This document shows, one piece after another, positions 8,937-18,216 of a stretch of 64,000 bases of DNA. How positions within the stretch are numbered: position 1 is the first letter of the stretch; each line of letters begins with the position of its first letter. The notes beneath the pieces were generated by a model. It was not told the origin of the DNA. It ran no database searches and worked only from the letters and a program-made list of their open reading frames with translations. The position numbers and the translations under genes were made by a program. Source of the DNA: Pseudonocardia sp. T1-2H (GTDB taxonomy: Bacteria; Actinomycetota; Actinomycetes; Mycobacteriales; Pseudonocardiaceae); the NCBI RefSeq assembly GCF_038039215.1, contig NZ_JBBPCL010000001.1, positions 3,410,001 through 3,474,000 on the forward strand, written 5' to 3'.

Positions 8937-9272
8937 GTGCCTCGTGAACCCCAGGACAAGCCTGGACTGCAAGCTGAACGAACCGAGCTGTCGTGGGAAC
9001 GCAGCGCAATCGGATTCCTTGCCAGCAGCGCGATCCTGCTGTTCCGGCAGACAGGCCCACTCGCAGTCGGACGAACTCTCCTGGCCGCCACGGCGGTGTT
9101 GCTGGCGTTGCTCGTCCTGGGGCTCGGCCGCAGGCGGGGGCGGCGGACCAGAGCAATCCGTGTCATCGCGGGCAAGAGGATCGTGTCCGACGCCCGGATC
9201 GAGGTGCTCCTGATCGGCTGGGCCGTGGCCGGCTTCGCGACGGCCACCATCATCCTGCTACTCCTGCTGTAG
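8937..9272 (+). CDS. Second DUF202-like membrane protein
   Basis: A 111-residue protein starting at GTG 8937, 15 bases after the first DUF202 gene. It has a shorter version of the same pattern: ERTELSWERSAIGFLASSA replaces the NERTFLAW core, followed by membrane segments at roughly residues 23-38, 43-62 and 89-110. The tandem arrangement of a YidH-like and a shorter YidG-like protein is common in bacteria. Both are probably cotranscribed with the downstream formylglycine-generating enzyme gene, although 135 bases separate them. The role is unknown. Confidence 0.8.
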   Translation: MPREPQDKPGLQAERTELSWERSAIGFLASSAILLFRQTGPLAVGRTLLAATAVLLALLVLGLGRRRGRRTRAIRVIAGKRIVSDARIEVLLIGWAVAGFATATIILLLLL

Positions 9273-9407
9273 CGGCGCTGAGCCCATGCTGTCGATCTAC
9301 GCTGCGGCCGATTCCACCTCTCGGGGGTGAGGCACGCACCATCCGACGCGGCCAGGATCTCTGGCCAGATCAGGGCCGCGGAAGAGACCGAACGCAGGAG
9401 TGACGAG

Positions 9408-10343
9408 ATGCAGGGGACGTCGCCCGGCTCACAGGACCCGGGCTTGGCCGGGGCGATGCAGCCCACGGCCCCGACGATCCTGCTTCGCGGCGGGGAGTTC
9501 CTCATGGGAACCGACCACCCAGCGGGCGGACCCGCCGACGGGGAAGGCCCGGTGCATCGGGTTCGGCTCAGCTCCTTCCGGATCGATCCGTACGCGGTCA
9601 CCAACGCCCGGTTCGCGAGCTTCGTCGCGGCCACCGGTCATGTCACCGATGCCGAGCGTTACGGCTGGTCGTTCGTGTTCGGTGGGTTTCTTCCCGCGGC
9701 CTTCCCGCCGACCCGGGCCGCCGCGCCCGCCCCCTGGTGGCGGCAGGTCCACGGCGCGGACTGGAACCACCCGCAGGGCCCGCACTCGGACCTGGACGGA
9801 CGCGAGGACCACCCCGTCGTGCACGTCTCCTGGAACGACGCGATGGCCTTCTGCGCATGGGACGGCACGCGCCTGCCCACCGAAGCCGAGTGGGAGTACG
9901 CCGCCCGCGGTGGTCTGGTCGGCCAGCCCTTCCCGTGGGGCAGCGTGCTCGAACCCGGCGGCCGGCACCGGATGAACGTGTTCCAGGGCCGCTTCCCGGC
10001 CGAGAACACCTGCGCCGACGGCTATGCCGGGACCGCACCGGTCGACGCCTACCCACCCAACGGCTTCGGCCTGCACAACGTCACCGGCAACGTCTGGGAG
10101 TGGTGCGCCGACTGGTTCGACCCCCACTACTACGCCCACAGCCCCCTGTGTGATCCGGCCGGACCGGACCGTGGCACCCACCGGGTGATGCGCGGAGGCT
10201 CCTACCTGTGTCACGCCTCCTACTGCAGCCGCTACCGGGTCGACGCCCGCAGCGCCAGCGAACCCGACAGCTCCACCGGCAACACCGGCTTCCGCGTCGT
10301 ACAGGACCGTCCGGCGTCGAACCGCGCTGTCGCACATCCGTAG
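9408..10343 (+). CDS. Formylglycine-generating enzyme (sulfatase-maturing, SUMF1 type)
   Basis: Copper-dependent oxidase that converts the cysteine of a CxPxR sulfatase motif to formylglycine. The ATG at 9408 has AGGAG seven bases upstream and gives 311 residues. The FGE fold is read from GGEFLMGTD, HPVVHVSWNDAMAFC, LPTEAEWEYAARGG, NVTGNVWEWCADW and the final GGSYLCHASYC. The two active-site cysteines, Cys268 and Cys273, keep the five-residue spacing seen in bacterial FGE, so the protein should be active. Its probable client is the arylsulfatase 5 kb downstream, which has a perfect CSPTR motif. Confidence 0.93.
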   Translation: MQGTSPGSQDPGLAGAMQPTAPTILLRGGEFLMGTDHPAGGPADGEGPVHRVRLSSFRIDPYAVTNARFASFVAATGHVTDAERYGWSFVFGGFLPAAFPPTRAAAPAPWWRQVHGADWNHPQGPHSDLDGREDHPVVHVSWNDAMAFCAWDGTRLPTEAEWEYAARGGLVGQPFPWGSVLEPGGRHRMNVFQGRFPAENTCADGYAGTAPVDAYPPNGFGLHNVTGNVWEWCADWFDPHYYAHSPLCDPAGPDRGTHRVMRGGSYLCHASYCSRYRVDARSASEPDSSTGNTGFRVVQDRPASNRAVAHP

Positions 10344-10471
10344 CAGTGGACTGCGTTGATCACCTGGCGGTGATTCCGCCACCGTTCGCCGCGACCACCG
10401 ACTGCCGGCGGCATCGGTGCGATCTGCGAACCGCCCGGACGGTTTGTGCTCAACTGTAATGCCGCAAGAAT

Positions 10472-10816
10472 TCAGGCGGGGGCTTGGCCTTGGGGTCCTC
10501 CTGATGTCGGTGATGCTTGGGTGCGCGTCTTCTGCCGACTTGATCGGCGCTGATAGCCGATCAGGTGCCCGAAGATGGCGCCGAGGATTACGGCTACGGC
10601 AATCACCTGCCCCAGGGAGGAGTGGGTGGTGAAGAAGATCCAATGGACCGTTTGGGATTCGGAGTTACTCAGCGCCCAGGCGATCACATGGGTGCCCACA
10701 ACGATGGCCGTGAACAGCCACCAGTACTGACGGCAGAACGCGAGCGCGCGGTGCGTCGGCCTTGGTGCTTGATCACTCGCACCCGGCGCCGCTGCGGTCC
10801 CGTTGACTGAGTTCAT
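10472..10816 (-). CDS. LapA-domain (DUF1049) membrane protein
   Basis: A 114-residue two-helix membrane protein. A first membrane segment lies near residues 32-49 and a second near 68-88, followed by a basic cytoplasmic tail (GYQRRSSRQK). The loop SQTVHWIFFTTHSSLG with the second helix matches the lipopolysaccharide-assembly protein A domain found widely, also in Gram-positive bacteria, where the role is unclear. The ATG at 10816 is preceded by a GGAGGGAGAGGG purine tract. It is convergent with the FGE gene. Confidence 0.75.
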   Translation of the reverse strand: MNSVNGTAAAPGASDQAPRPTHRALAFCRQYWWLFTAIVVGTHVIAWALSNSESQTVHWIFFTTHSSLGQVIAVAVILGAIFGHLIGYQRRSSRQKTRTQASPTSGGPQGQAPA

Positions 10817-11180
10817 CTGCCCTCTCCCTCCGCTCTGCGGCTCCTGACAGGGGTGCTACGACGTCGTGGCCGAGCAGTTGGAGGTCCGTGATCGCGACCG
10901 GGGTCGCGGCGCCGGTGGCCGCCATCGGGTCTGAACACCAGCCAGACCAGGTCACGGTCAGGAGCACGTTCGAGCTCTCCTAGGTCCGCCGAAGGGGGCT
11001 ACGGTGTCACGGCGGTCGCCGCGCTGGCGATGGCGCCGGCGCCTCTCATCTCGGGGCGTGGGCACCACCTACCGACGCGGGGTACGGGCCGCAGCCGCCC
11101 GAAGCCGGGTGCCGGCGTTGGTAGGGATCGTGCAGCGCTCATGGGGAAGCAGTGGTGAGCTGTCGGTAGTGGGCCGCGCC
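10817..11180. other. Intergenic stretch, no gene seen
   Basis: About 360 bases between two minus-strand genes. The first part must contain the LapA gene promoter. No conserved ORF, repeat or RNA signature was recognised. Confidence 0.35.
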
Positions 11181-11867
11181 TCAGCCGAGGATGCTGACCG
11201 CGCGAGATACGACGAGGGCGAGTAAGAGAAACGAGGCGAGGGCCTGAACCAGCATCAGTCCCTTCACGCGCCGGCTTAGCGGCATCGTGTCGGTGGGACT
11301 CAATGATGTCGAGTTGGTGAACGAAACGTAGAGATAGTCGAAGAACTCCGGGCGCCATCCCTTGCTCAGGCGTTCATCGGTGTTCTGGGGGAATTGAAAG
11401 TCCGGCCGTTGGTTCTCGGAACGGGCTCGGGCGCGTGGGCCTCCGCGGTCCAGCTCCCAAAAGCACAATCCGAACAGTACGATGTTCGTCGCCCAGACCA
11501 CGAGCCCCGACAGGATCAGTGAACGGCCGTCTGCTTCGCCGCCGAGCACGAGGAAGTGCGCGAGGCGCACGACCGCCACACCGTTCGCCACGGCGAGCAG
11601 TGAAATCAGCGCGGCTTGCAGGTGACGGTGGGCGGGCGTCTCGTCGCGGGGATCGCGTGGGGTGGTGATGATGAGCGAAAGGAGCAGTAGGGCCTCAAGT
11701 CCGAGGATTCCCCACCGAGTGGGGATCAGGTTGTCCAAGAGCAGCAGGAGGTTGAGCGCCAGTACCGCCGCTACCGAGATCTGCGCGGGCAGGTAGACGT
11801 TGCTCGTGCTGAACCTGCCGGGCGCGGCCGCTCGCGCTTGCATCAGGTGTTCGGCCTCCTGCGCCAT
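11181..11867 (-). CDS. Four-TM membrane protein (DUF1345-like, ion-channel-like C-terminus)
   Basis: A 228-residue integral membrane protein. Its ATG at 11867 shares one base with the stop of the upstream TRIC-type gene (TGATG), so translation is coupled. Hydrophobic segments lie near residues 30-46, 50-64, 85-105, 119-139 and 206-226. The stretch FFDYLYVSFTNSTSLSPTDT before the last helix has the look of the pore or filter region of small channel-like proteins such as DUF1345. Coupling to a cation-channel gene supports a role in ion movement, but no substrate can be named. Confidence 0.65.
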   Translation of the reverse strand: MAQEAEHLMQARAAAPGRFSTSNVYLPAQISVAAVLALNLLLLLDNLIPTRWGILGLEALLLLSLIITTPRDPRDETPAHRHLQAALISLLAVANGVAVVRLAHFLVLGGEADGRSLILSGLVVWATNIVLFGLCFWELDRGGPRARARSENQRPDFQFPQNTDERLSKGWRPEFFDYLYVSFTNSTSLSPTDTMPLSRRVKGLMLVQALASFLLLALVVSRAVSILG

Positions 11868-12658
11868 CAAGGCTTGCGCAGCTGCGGATCCGGGGGATCG
11901 GCAGTGGGGTGAGCCCGCGCTGTTCCCGCTGCGTCGTCGAGGGCGTGGGAGCTTCTCCCGGCGGGGGCCGTGGCATGAGCCGCCTCCGGTGGCTCCCACG
12001 GTTCGGGCTCCTCCCATTTGTAGTGCAGCGCCAGGATGCGGAAGGTGAAGCCCACGGCAACCGCGATGAGGGTCGCCGGCCAGATCGAGAGCCCCGCGTA
12101 CCAGAGCGGCAGGTAGACGGCGCTGGTGAGGAGGGCGGTCCCGACGAACCACTCGCCCCGGAGGAAGTGCTTCGGAGTCATGCCCGAGGTGATGTCGATC
12201 AAGAAGCGACCCGTGGTGGCCCCGGTTACACCGACGGCCAGGGCGACGATCGGCGGCAGGCCGGCCTCCAGCGACTTGTAGGCCCCGAGTGCGGCGAACC
12301 AGGGCAGCGAGAAGGCAGCCATGAACCGGAACATGCCTTCGCGCACCTTCTGGCCGGTGTGGTAGTTGAGGTAGAGCGCGAGCACGGCCGCGAGGGTGGC
12401 GAAGACGACGTAGTACGGGCTCTGAAGCGGATCGGGCACCGTGTTGAGCAGGATGTCGCGCATGACTCCGCCCCCGATGCCACCGAAGATCGCGAGTATC
12501 ACGATCCCGACCCGGGTGTAGTGGCGGTAGTGGGTGGGCCGCCGGGCCAGGAGGGCGCCGTTGAACGCGTTCGTCGTGGCCGCGATCAGGTCGATGATGA
12601 AGAAGCTCCCGAGTGCCGGTGTCAGGTTTTTCAGGATCGCGTCCCAGAGGCTTCCCAT
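11867..12658 (-). CDS. TRIC-type (UPF0126/YadS) cation channel family protein
   Basis: A 263-residue membrane protein of the prokaryotic trimeric intracellular cation channel family. It has the duplicated three-helix layout with the glycine-rich motif IFGGIGGGVMRDILL near residue 57 and the second-half counterpart VTGATTGRFLIDIT near residue 143; the two GGxxRD/GGxxxR-like loops line the pore in this family. A roughly 45-residue polar tail is extra. The product ends one base into the start of the downstream membrane protein. It lies divergent from the response regulator at 12929. Confidence 0.88.
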   Translation of the reverse strand: MGSLWDAILKNLTPALGSFFIIDLIAATTNAFNGALLARRPTHYRHYTRVGIVILAIFGGIGGGVMRDILLNTVPDPLQSPYYVVFATLAAVLALYLNYHTGQKVREGMFRFMAAFSLPWFAALGAYKSLEAGLPPIVALAVGVTGATTGRFLIDITSGMTPKHFLRGEWFVGTALLTSAVYLPLWYAGLSIWPATLIAVAVGFTFRILALHYKWEEPEPWEPPEAAHATAPAGRSSHALDDAAGTARAHPTADPPDPQLRKP

Positions 12659-12742
12659 GTCATCTGCTCCGTACGATCGACCGTGCGCCGCAAGCTCATG
12701 TGTTCATCGGCCGTGTCGGTGGTTCGCTGGGTAGGTGATCGC

Positions 12743-12813
12743 CTCGGCGTGCCGAGCCACCCCGGTGTCCTGCGTGGCTTGCCACGCAGGGAGCCTGACC
12801 GAGCGTGGCTCGG
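12743..12813. repeat. Cluster of three stem-loops
   Basis: Three perfect inverted repeats follow one another: CTCGGC/GCCGAG (12743-12756), CCTGCGTGG/CCACGCAGG with a CTTG loop (12769-12790), and CCGAGC/GCTCGG (12799-12813). They occupy the gap between the divergent channel and response-regulator genes. They could be a structured leader or regulator sites. Confidence 0.5.
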
Positions 12814-12916
12814 GCGACAATGGGGCGGGCACGTGTGCTGCCGGGGAGCGGGCCTTACTTCTTACGGGGCCCTCCTAGGCTCCGATCGGTCCGCTCGCCC
12901 TGACCCGCGGGGCGCC

Positions 12917-12929
12917 TATGCTCGCCTCG
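12917..12929 (+). promoter_or_regulatory. Possible leaderless promoter (-10) of the response regulator
   Basis: TATGCT at 12917-12922 lies exactly six bases before the GTG start, and no Shine-Dalgarno is present. Transcription would begin at the start codon itself, as is common in actinobacteria. The -35 is weak. Confidence 0.4.
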
Positions 12930-13621
12930 TGGCCACTCGGGTGGTGCTGGCCGACGACAGCCTCATCGTTCGTGAGGGGCTGGAGCGATTGCTGGCCGCC
13001 TGCGAGGAGGTGAAGGTGGTCGACTCGTGCGGGGACGGTGGCTCCCTCCGCGCGGCGATCCGCCAGCACGACCCGGACGTCGTCGTCACCGACATCCGCA
13101 TGCCACCGTCCAATACCGACGAAGGCATCCAGCTCGCGGCAGAGCTACGCGAGACCGCCCCGAAGATCGGCGTCGTCGTCCTGAGCCAGTACACGCAGGC
13201 TGCCTACGTGATGCGCCTGTTCGAGAGTGGCTCCAGCGGCAGGGCTTATCTGCTCAAGGACCGCGTGCACGACCGCGAGGAGCTCTTCCGGGCCATCGCG
13301 ACGGTGGCCGATGGGGGGTCGGCGATCGATGCGAAGGTGGTCGAGGTGCTGGTCGAGGCTCGCGCCAGGGCGCACCGCTCCCCGCTCACCGAGCTGACCG
13401 CGCGTGAGGTCGAGGTCCTGCGGGCGATCGCCGAGGGGAAGAGCAACGCGGCGATCGCCGAGGAACTGGCGCTGACCAAACACGCCGTGGAGAAGCACAT
13501 CAACTCGATCTTCCTCAAGCTGGGCCTCGCGTCCTCGCCGATGGCCGACAGCGTCAGCAAGCGGGTCAAGGCGGCCCTGCTCTTCCTCGCCGAGTCCGAC
13601 GTGCCGGCCGGGGACGCCTAG
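12929..13621 (+). CDS. NarL/FixJ-type response regulator
   Basis: DNA-binding response regulator, 230 residues. The receiver domain has the acidic pair in VVLADDS, the phosphoacceptor Asp55 in VVVTDIRMP, and the conserved lysine in YLLKD. A LuxR-type helix-turn-helix follows, with LTAREVEVLRAIAEGKSN and the recognition region KHAVEKHINSIFLKL. I chose the GTG at 12929, which fits the family start and a leaderless promoter. No kinase is adjacent; the histidine kinase at 18977 is the nearest candidate partner. The next gene is a stand-alone receiver, which could share or buffer phosphate. Confidence 0.92.
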   Translation: MATRVVLADDSLIVREGLERLLAACEEVKVVDSCGDGGSLRAAIRQHDPDVVVTDIRMPPSNTDEGIQLAAELRETAPKIGVVVLSQYTQAAYVMRLFESGSSGRAYLLKDRVHDREELFRAIATVADGGSAIDAKVVEVLVEARARAHRSPLTELTAREVEVLRAIAEGKSNAAIAEELALTKHAVEKHINSIFLKLGLASSPMADSVSKRVKAALLFLAESDVPAGDA

Positions 13622-13689
13622 CACCCCGAAGACCAGGGGTGCGTGCACGCTGGTCCCCTGACCTCCCCCACTGCGACCCTTCGGTGGTG

Positions 13690-14064
13690 GTGCGCGTGCT
13701 CACCGTCGACGACTATCCGCCCTTCCTCGAGATGGCCCACGCCCTTCTGGTCGCCACCCCAGGTTTCGAGCCGACCGCGGAGGTCGGGTCGGGGGAGGAG
13801 GGCCTGGCCGCGATCCGTGAGGAGGTCCCCGACCTGGTGCTCGTGGACGTACACCTACCGGGGATGGACGGCATCGAGCTCACGCGCAGGATCAGGGCCA
13901 GCGAGCGCGCACCCGTCGTCGTTCTGATCTCGACCGAGGATCCCAGCCGGCTCCCCGCCGCGGCCCGAAGCTGCGGCGCGGCCGCAGTGATCAGCAAACA
14001 CGAACTCGCGCCCGCGCGCCTGCGCCAACTGTGGCAGGCGCACGGGCAGCCGGTAGCGGAATAG
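13690..14064 (+). CDS. Stand-alone receiver-domain response regulator
   Basis: A single receiver domain of about 124 residues with no output domain. It opens RVLTVDDYPPF, has Asp53 in LVLVDVHLPGMD, and the conserved lysine in AAVISKHE. Several in-frame GTG codons occur (13684, 13687, 13690) and the frame is open to 13639; I chose 13690 by family alignment, without a clear ribosome site. It lies 68 bases after the NarL-type regulator and is probably cotranscribed. Such proteins work by protein contacts or as phosphate sinks. Confidence 0.8.
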   Translation: MRVLTVDDYPPFLEMAHALLVATPGFEPTAEVGSGEEGLAAIREEVPDLVLVDVHLPGMDGIELTRRIRASERAPVVVLISTEDPSRLPAAARSCGAAAVISKHELAPARLRQLWQAHGQPVAE

Positions 14065-14230
14065 TCAACCCTCGGTCCCTCGCCGCGCCCCGCAGGACGC
14101 CAGATCGGGTTCGGCGCGGCGGCCCGAGAGGCCCCCTGATGATCACATGCCCCTGGCGAGCCTGGCCGAAGGGCTTGACGGGGACCTGCCCCCGGTCCGC
14201 AGCGGGCTCAGGAGCAGTCGGGCTCGAAGC

Positions 14231-14656
14231 TCAGCGAGGTGAGCGCCGAAGGAACAGACGGGCTCTCGTTGCGGGCCGCGCCCGAAGCGCGTGGGGGGCC
14301 AGAGCCGCCGCGGCACCGGCGTGGAACACGACGACCGGCCACAGGAGCACCCCGTCCGCGGCCTCCGAGGCGCCGGCAGCGCCCAGAATCGCTGCCGTCG
14401 AGGCGTTGTAGCTGGTGAAGGCGCAGACCACGCCTCTTGTCGGCGGTTCGCCGTCCGCTAGCAGGCCCGCCACGCCGAGAGCGACCAGCGCGCCTCCAAA
14501 GACCCTTCCGATGAGCGCCAGCCGCTCGGCAGCCGGAGGTCCGATCAGCAGCTTGATCACCACAGAGGGAACCGCGAGGAGCGCCAGGCCCGTGCCGAAC
14601 TCGAGGCCTGCGCTGAGCCGCACCATCGCCGCACCGAGCTGATCTTCCTCCCTCAT
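14231..14656 (-). CDS. Four-TM hypothetical membrane protein
   Basis: A 141-residue membrane protein with hydrophobic segments near residues 17-39, 45-66, 75-98 and 100-122, and a short basic C-terminus. The ATG at 14656 has AAAGGA eight bases upstream. No catalytic motif is visible; the repeated small-residue helices (GLALLAVPSVV, GGALVALGVAGLL) suggest a compact bundle. It is convergent with the receiver-domain gene and separated by about 165 bases. The family was not recognised. Confidence 0.65.
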   Translation of the reverse strand: MREEDQLGAAMVRLSAGLEFGTGLALLAVPSVVIKLLIGPPAAERLALIGRVFGGALVALGVAGLLADGEPPTRGVVCAFTSYNASTAAILGAAGASEAADGVLLWPVVVFHAGAAAALAPHALRARPATRARLFLRRSPR

Positions 14657-15347
14657 CAGGCAATCCTTTACAGGGTGGGTGCCGGTGGATGGGACCGGTC
14701 ATCGGCCCGACCCCGGACCGGCAGCGGGGCATCCAGCCTGGCGATGGCGAGGCTCCCGCGCCATCCTGCCTGCACGTGGACGTGCCATCCTGCCTGCACG
14801 TCGACGTGAGGGGGGCCCGCTTTCCACCGGCCACCGGAACTGCGCCCCGCGCGGGGCGCGCTCACGGAGATCGCGGCCGTGGCCAAAGCCCTGTGAACGC
14901 GTCGGCGGCGAGATAGTCGGGGCGCTTGTAGATCGACAGGGCTTCCACGTCTGGCCCCGCCACCTCGGCATCGCCGTGCGCCCCCTGCGCGGCTGTAGCT
15001 GAGTTGCCCAAGGCACTCCCCGCCATGCCGAAGGTTGTGGGGTGCCGCAGTGCGCCATCGAGCATGCTCGTCGATCGGGGTGGTGTGCGCACATCCGTGG
15101 GTGGTGGAGTACGCACCACCGGAAGGATGCCGTCCGCATCATGGCGGATCCGTCGTGGACCTGCGAGCGTTGCTGGCCGTCCCACATCGCGCCTGGAGAT
15201 CCACCAGACCGCCAGAAAATTCGCTTAGACGACGGAGGGCCCCAGGGGTGCGACGTCTTTACGGACGGGGTCTCTTGGGGCGCCTACTAGGCGACGGAAT
15301 CGCTCGATCCAGGCGACGATAGCGTAGGGGAAGCGAGGACAAGGACC
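14657..15347. other. Long gene-poor stretch before the sulfatase
   Basis: About 690 bases. It holds a 24-base tandem duplication at 14761-14808 and, near its end, the sulfatase promoter and a GAGGACAAGGACC leader. Short frames on both strands show no family resemblance. It may contain decayed coding sequence. Confidence 0.4.
14761..14808. repeat. 24-bp tandem duplication
   Basis: A 24-base unit beginning CCATCCTGCCTGCACGT at 14761 is repeated immediately at 14785 with one mismatch (G to C at position 18). It looks like a slippage product in non-coding DNA. Confidence 0.7.
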
Positions 15348-17754
15348 ATGAGTGGTGAATCAGTTGACCGCACCGTTCTACCCATCCGTCGTCCGCCGTT
15401 CAGCGGCGTCGTGAGCAGAACTCTCGAGGGCTCGAAGCCGGATTGGGAGCACTCCAAGAACGTCAGGGCGCCTGACGGCGCCCCGAACGTCCTGCTCGTC
15501 CTGATCGACGACGCCGGCTTCGGCAACCCGGCCACGTTCGGCGGCCCCATCGACACGCCCAACTACACGCGAATGGCGGAGGGCGGGCTTCGGTACAACC
15601 GATTTCACGTGACGGCTGTCTGCTCGCCGACCAGGTCTGCCCTGCTGACGTCCCGGAACCAGCACCGGGTGGGATTCGGCCTGGTGAGCGAATTCTCGGG
15701 GCCGTTCCCCGGCTATAATGCGACCATCCCGCGGGATTGCACGCCGTTCCCGCGTGTCCTGCAGGAGAACGGCTACCTGACGGGCGCGTTCGGCAAGTGG
15801 CATCTGTCCCCGGACGACCAGACCGGTGCGTCCGGGCCGTTCAACCGCCGGCCGAACGCGCTCGGATTCGATTATTTCTGGGGCTTCCTCGGCGGCGAGG
15901 TGGGCCAGTTCGATCCGCTGATCACCGAGAATCAGTCGGTTGCGGGCGTGCCCGAGGGGAAGGACGGCGAGTCGTACTATTTCCCGGACGACATGGCCGA
16001 GAAGACGATCGCCTGGCTTCACGCCGTGCACGCCGAGGATGCCGAGAAGCCATGGTTCGTCTACTACTCGACGGGGTGTAGCCACGCACCCCACCACGTT
16101 CCCCAGAGATGGGCCGACAAATACAAGGGGAGGTTCGACCAGGGCTGGGACACCCTCCGCGAGGAGACCTTCGCTCGGCAGAAGATGCTGGGCGTGGTGC
16201 CGGCCGACGCCGAGCTGTCGTCGCGAGACGACGCGTTCCCGGCCTGGGAGTCTCTCGACGAGACGAGCAAGCGCCTGTTCGCCCGCCAGATGGAGGTCTA
16301 CGCCGGCTACTCCGAGAACGCCGACTGGAACGTGGGCCGCGTCCTCGGTGCGATCGAGGAGATGGGGAAGCGAGAACACGCTGGTGATCTGGATCTGGGG
16401 CGACAACGGTGCCAGCTTGGAGGGCACGCTCACCGGGACGTTCAACGAGCTCACGTCGCTGAACGGCATCCCGCTCACGGCGGATCAGCAGCTCGGGCTC
16501 GTGCTGAAGCACGGGGGGCTCGAGGCGTGGGGCAGCGACATGATGGCTCCCCACTACTCCTGCGGCTGGGCGTGGGCGAGCAACTGCCCGTTCAACTGGG
16601 GCAAGCAGGTCGCATCGCATCTCGGCGGTACGCGCGACCCGATGGTTGTCCACTGGCCGGGCCACGTCCGCGACACGGGTGCTGTGCGCAGCCACTTCAC
16701 GCACGTGATCGACGTGGGCCCGACGATCCTGGAGGTGGCGGGGATTCCGCAGCCGACGAGGGTCGACGGCATCGAGCAGGAGCCGATGCACGGCTTCACT
16801 TTCGCCGACTCGATCTCCGATCCGGACGCGGAGGAACGGCACACGCAGCAGTACTTCGAGGCGCTCGGGAATCGGGGGATGTACAAGGACGGCTGGTGGC
16901 TGGCGCAGCGGCTCCCGAGGGTCCCGTGGACGTTCGACCCGGAGACGATGAAGAAGTACGCGCCGGGCGTCTGGGACCCGGACACCGACCCGGTCGAGCT
17001 GTACTACCTGCCCGACGACTTCGCACAGGCACGCAACCTCGCGGAGGAGCGTCCGGACAAGGTCAAGGAGCTGCGGGAGCTGTTCTGGGTCGAGGCCGAG
17101 AAGTACCAGGTGCTGCCGCTGCTCGGGGGGCTGAGCTCGTTCTTCGGGATCGTGGCGCCGCGCCCGCGGCAGACGACGTTCACCTACCACGCCGACGTCC
17201 AGAACATCTCCGCCGGGATGATCCCTGGGATCTACAACCGCTCCTACACGATCAGGGTCGATCTCGTGATCCCGGAGGGCGGTGCCGAAGGTGTGATCGT
17301 GGCCAATGCCGATCACCTCGGCGGCTTCGCGCTGTTCGTCCAGGACGGCAAGGTCAAGCACACCTACTCGTTCCTGGGTGTGCAGGAGTACCGCCAGGAG
17401 GCAGAGGAACCGCTCCCGACCGGGGAGGTGACGGTGGAGATGGTCTTCGCCGCCGACGCGCCGAAGCCCGCGACCGGGGGAGAGGTGACGCTGCTGGTCA
17501 ACGGCCGGCGCGTCGGCTCCGGACGGATGGAGCACACCGTGCCGAAGCGCTTCACCGGCTACGCGGGCATGGACATCGGTCGCGATAACGGCCTGCCGGT
17601 CGACCGCAGCTACGCACACAGGTCACCGTTCGCCTTCACCGGCGAGATCAAGCAGGTCGTCTTCGACATCGCGCCGAACCTGAGCGAAGAGGACGCGCAA
17701 GCGCTCCACGAGCACGCACAACAGGCGCTCGCGGCCCACGGGGCGAACGCTTAG
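15348..17754 (+). pseudogene. Arylsulfatase, frameshifted near 16370
   Basis: Type I sulfatase (alkaline phosphatase superfamily), about 800 residues if restored. The first frame carries NVLLVLIDDAGFG (metal site), the formylglycine motif CSPTRSALLTSR with Cys92, and GKWHLSPDD. Near 16370 the reading shifts by one base; the new frame continues at ENTLVIWIWGDNGASLEG (DNG metal ligands) and runs to a stop at 17754 with a C-terminal beta-sandwich. The CSPTR site is a perfect substrate for the FGE encoded at 9408. As written the gene gives only the N-terminal 345 or so residues. The next gene follows after 27 bases. Confidence 0.85.
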
Positions 17755-17781
17755 ATACACCGCCCTGCGAAAGGTAGGACG

Positions 17782-18216
17782 ATGAATGACAAACCGCTGG
17801 ACGTGCTGATCGCCGTCTACCTGATCCCAGATCTCGCACAACAGGACTTCGACAGGCTCGTGACGCTCGTCCAGGACGAGGTCATCGCCGGCAACAGCGT
17901 CGTACTGGTCAGCAAGGATGCCGACGGCGAAATCCACGTGAGCGAGGCGGGTGACGACACGGGCAAGCGCCTCAAGGTGGCCCGCAAGGCCATCAGGCAC
18001 CTCGTCGCAAAGAAGATGGGCGACGAGCTCGACCAGCAACTGCCTCCGGGTTCGGCCGGAGTGGTCGCCGTCTACGACCACGCCGACGCCGACGCCGACG
18101 CCGTCGACAAGGCCCTCCTCAACGCGACCAGGAAGTCAACCAGCCAGATCGACAAGGCCGGCGCCAAGCAGCTGAAGGAGGGTCTGACCGAGGCCGGGAC
18201 GGGACTGTCGGGCTGA
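17782..18216 (+). CDS. DUF1269-like hypothetical protein
   Basis: A 144-residue soluble protein; the ATG at 17782 has an AAAGGTAGG ribosome site. The N-terminal LDVLIAVYLIPDLAQQDFD and VLVSKDADGEIHVSEAGDD resemble the ferredoxin-like half of DUF1269 proteins, but the glycine-rich membrane hairpin typical of that family is missing. The middle shows GSAGVVAVYDHADADADAV. It follows the sulfatase by 27 bases and is likely in the same operon. Role unknown; association with sulfatases cannot be interpreted from sequence. Confidence 0.65.
   Translation: MNDKPLDVLIAVYLIPDLAQQDFDRLVTLVQDEVIAGNSVVLVSKDADGEIHVSEAGDDTGKRLKVARKAIRHLVAKKMGDELDQQLPPGSAGVVAVYDHADADADAVDKALLNATRKSTSQIDKAGAKQLKEGLTEAGTGLSG

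Noticed and set aside
14862..15185. Minus-strand frame with a helical-looking C-terminus (EALSIYKRPDYLAADAF)
   Set aside because: Start, ribosome site and family resemblance are all missing; left as gene-poor DNA.
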